From Actinomycetota bacterium (lineage in GTDB: Bacteria; Actinomycetota; Actinomycetes; Actinomycetales; Microbacteriaceae), in assembly GCA_009703465.1 (NCBI GenBank), contig WLGC01000054.1, forward strand, positions 1 through 5,915: a stretch of DNA of 5,915 bases, given 5' to 3'. Of the stretch, positions 5,285 through 5,915 are shown piece by piece. A model generated the notes under the pieces. It made no database searches, was not told the origin of the DNA, and saw nothing but the letters and a program-made list of their open reading frames with translations. Within the stretch, counting starts at the first letter, position 1; the number at the start of each line of letters is the position of its first letter. The position numbers were made by a program, and so were the translations under genes.

Positions 5285-5915
5285 GTAAATCTCGTTTCGT
5301 ACTGGTTGTCACCCACACTGCCAGAGAAGAAGCAATCGCTGCTGCTGCGGTTACATTTGAGCAGATGATCGCTGGAGGCATCACACCGGTTATTAGTGCC
5401 ACGGATCTTGCTGATTTGAAGAAAATCACCGGCGACCAGTTGCTAGCGAAAGTAATCGGCCAGGTAAAGACCCTTGAGGTTGACTGCCAGATTTCTGAAC
5501 TAGAACTCGTAGTTGTTTTAGGCGGTGATGGCACGATACTAAAGGCAGCTGAAATCGTTAGAGACTATTCCATTCCGCTAATGGGTATCAATCTGGGCCA
5601 CGTTGGATTCCTAGCTGAATCTGAACGAGAAGAATTTACCGAGGCTGTGCGCCGAGTCTTAGATCATGACTATGAAATAAAGGAGCGGCTAACCCTTGAA
5701 GTCGCAGTCTTTGTAGACGGCAAAGAAGTCTTTAGAACCTGGGCCCTAAATGAAGCCACGGTAGAGAAAAACGCCAGAGAACGAATGCTAGAAGTTGTTC
5801 TCGAAATTGAAGGGCACCCACTTTCAAGTTTTGGCTGTGATGGAGTAGTCATGTCAACTCCAACCGGGTCAACGGCATACGCTTTCTCTGCTGGCGGTCC
5901 GGTTGTCTGGCCATC
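5281..5915 (+). CDS. nadK: NAD kinase (partial, 3' end outside window)
   Basis: NadK phosphorylates NAD+ to NADP+, the only route to NADP(H) in most bacteria, in the cytoplasm. The frame is open to the window end, showing the first 211 residues of an enzyme normally about 290-310 long. The ATP/polyphosphate-binding GGDGT is at 81-85, after ELVVVL. MGINLGHVGFLAE spans 101-113, the conserved LNEATVEK (156-163) holds the NE pair that binds the nucleotide, and DGVVMSTPTGSTAYAFSAGG covers 187-206. All are intact. The ATG overlaps the tlyA TGA stop as ATGA, with AGGAG at 5271-5275 five bases upstream, so it is probably cotranslated with tlyA. In Actinobacteria recN commonly follows nadK and would be the prediction for the sequence beyond. 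No stop or frameshift interrupts the visible part. Confidence 0.96.
   Translation, partial: MSKSRFVLVVTHTAREEAIAAAAVTFEQMIAGGITPVISATDLADLKKITGDQLLAKVIGQVKTLEVDCQISELELVVVLGGDGTILKAAEIVRDYSIPLMGINLGHVGFLAESEREEFTEAVRRVLDHDYEIKERLTLEVAVFVDGKEVFRTWALNEATVEKNARERMLEVVLEIEGHPLSSFGCDGVVMSTPTGSTAYAFSAGGPVVWP

Noticed and set aside
5211..5852. Minus-strand open frames opposite tlyA and nadK
   Set aside because: The plus strand encodes intact NAD kinase motifs throughout this stretch; the minus frames are low-complexity shadows.
1..5915. A hidden defence, mobile or biosynthetic system
   Set aside because: Every coding stretch is a recognised core gene on one strand. No transposase, terminal repeats, spacer array, tRNA or unexplained open frame of credible size is present.

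Overview
The window is a compact, single-direction block of core housekeeping genes, all on the + strand: smc (3' end only), ftsY, ffh, rpsP, khpA, rimM, tlyA and nadK (5' part only). Gene content and order, the long acidic tail on ribosomal protein S16, and the tlyA-nadK pair point to an actinobacterium. The moderate base composition (roughly half GC by eye, not computed) and the RimM and Smc sequence style suggest Microbacteriaceae, perhaps a small-genome freshwater lineage such as the Luna cluster. The phylum is well supported; the family is inference.

Bases 1-2967 carry chromosome organisation and membrane targeting. The ATPase head of Smc is followed, after two in-frame stops, by FtsY (SRP receptor GTPase), whose stop codon overlaps the GTG start of Ffh (SRP54) by one base. 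FtsY and Ffh are the two GTPases that deliver ribosomes making membrane proteins to the translocon, so their tight linkage is functionally sensible.

Bases 2968-3133 are the only sizeable non-coding gap (166 bp). It holds a nested inverted repeat, a second hairpin, a possible extended -10 promoter and a clear ribosome binding site. It is probably the structured leader of a second transcription unit for ribosome-related genes.

Bases 3134-5284 carry ribosome genes: rpsP (30S protein S16), khpA (KH-domain RNA chaperone), rimM (30S maturation factor) and tlyA (rRNA 2'-O-methyltransferase). They are packed with gaps of 2-3 bp or short overlaps. nadK (NAD kinase) overlaps the tlyA stop by 4 bp and runs off the window end. 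trmD, the usual neighbour after rimM, is absent here; tlyA sits in its place.

I see no mobile element, CRISPR array, RNA gene or unknown protein family, and I do not think the window contains a new defence or metabolic system. The points most worth checking are the apparent ATT start codon of rimM, the structured rpsP leader, the rimM-tlyA junction without trmD, and the long acidic tail of S16.
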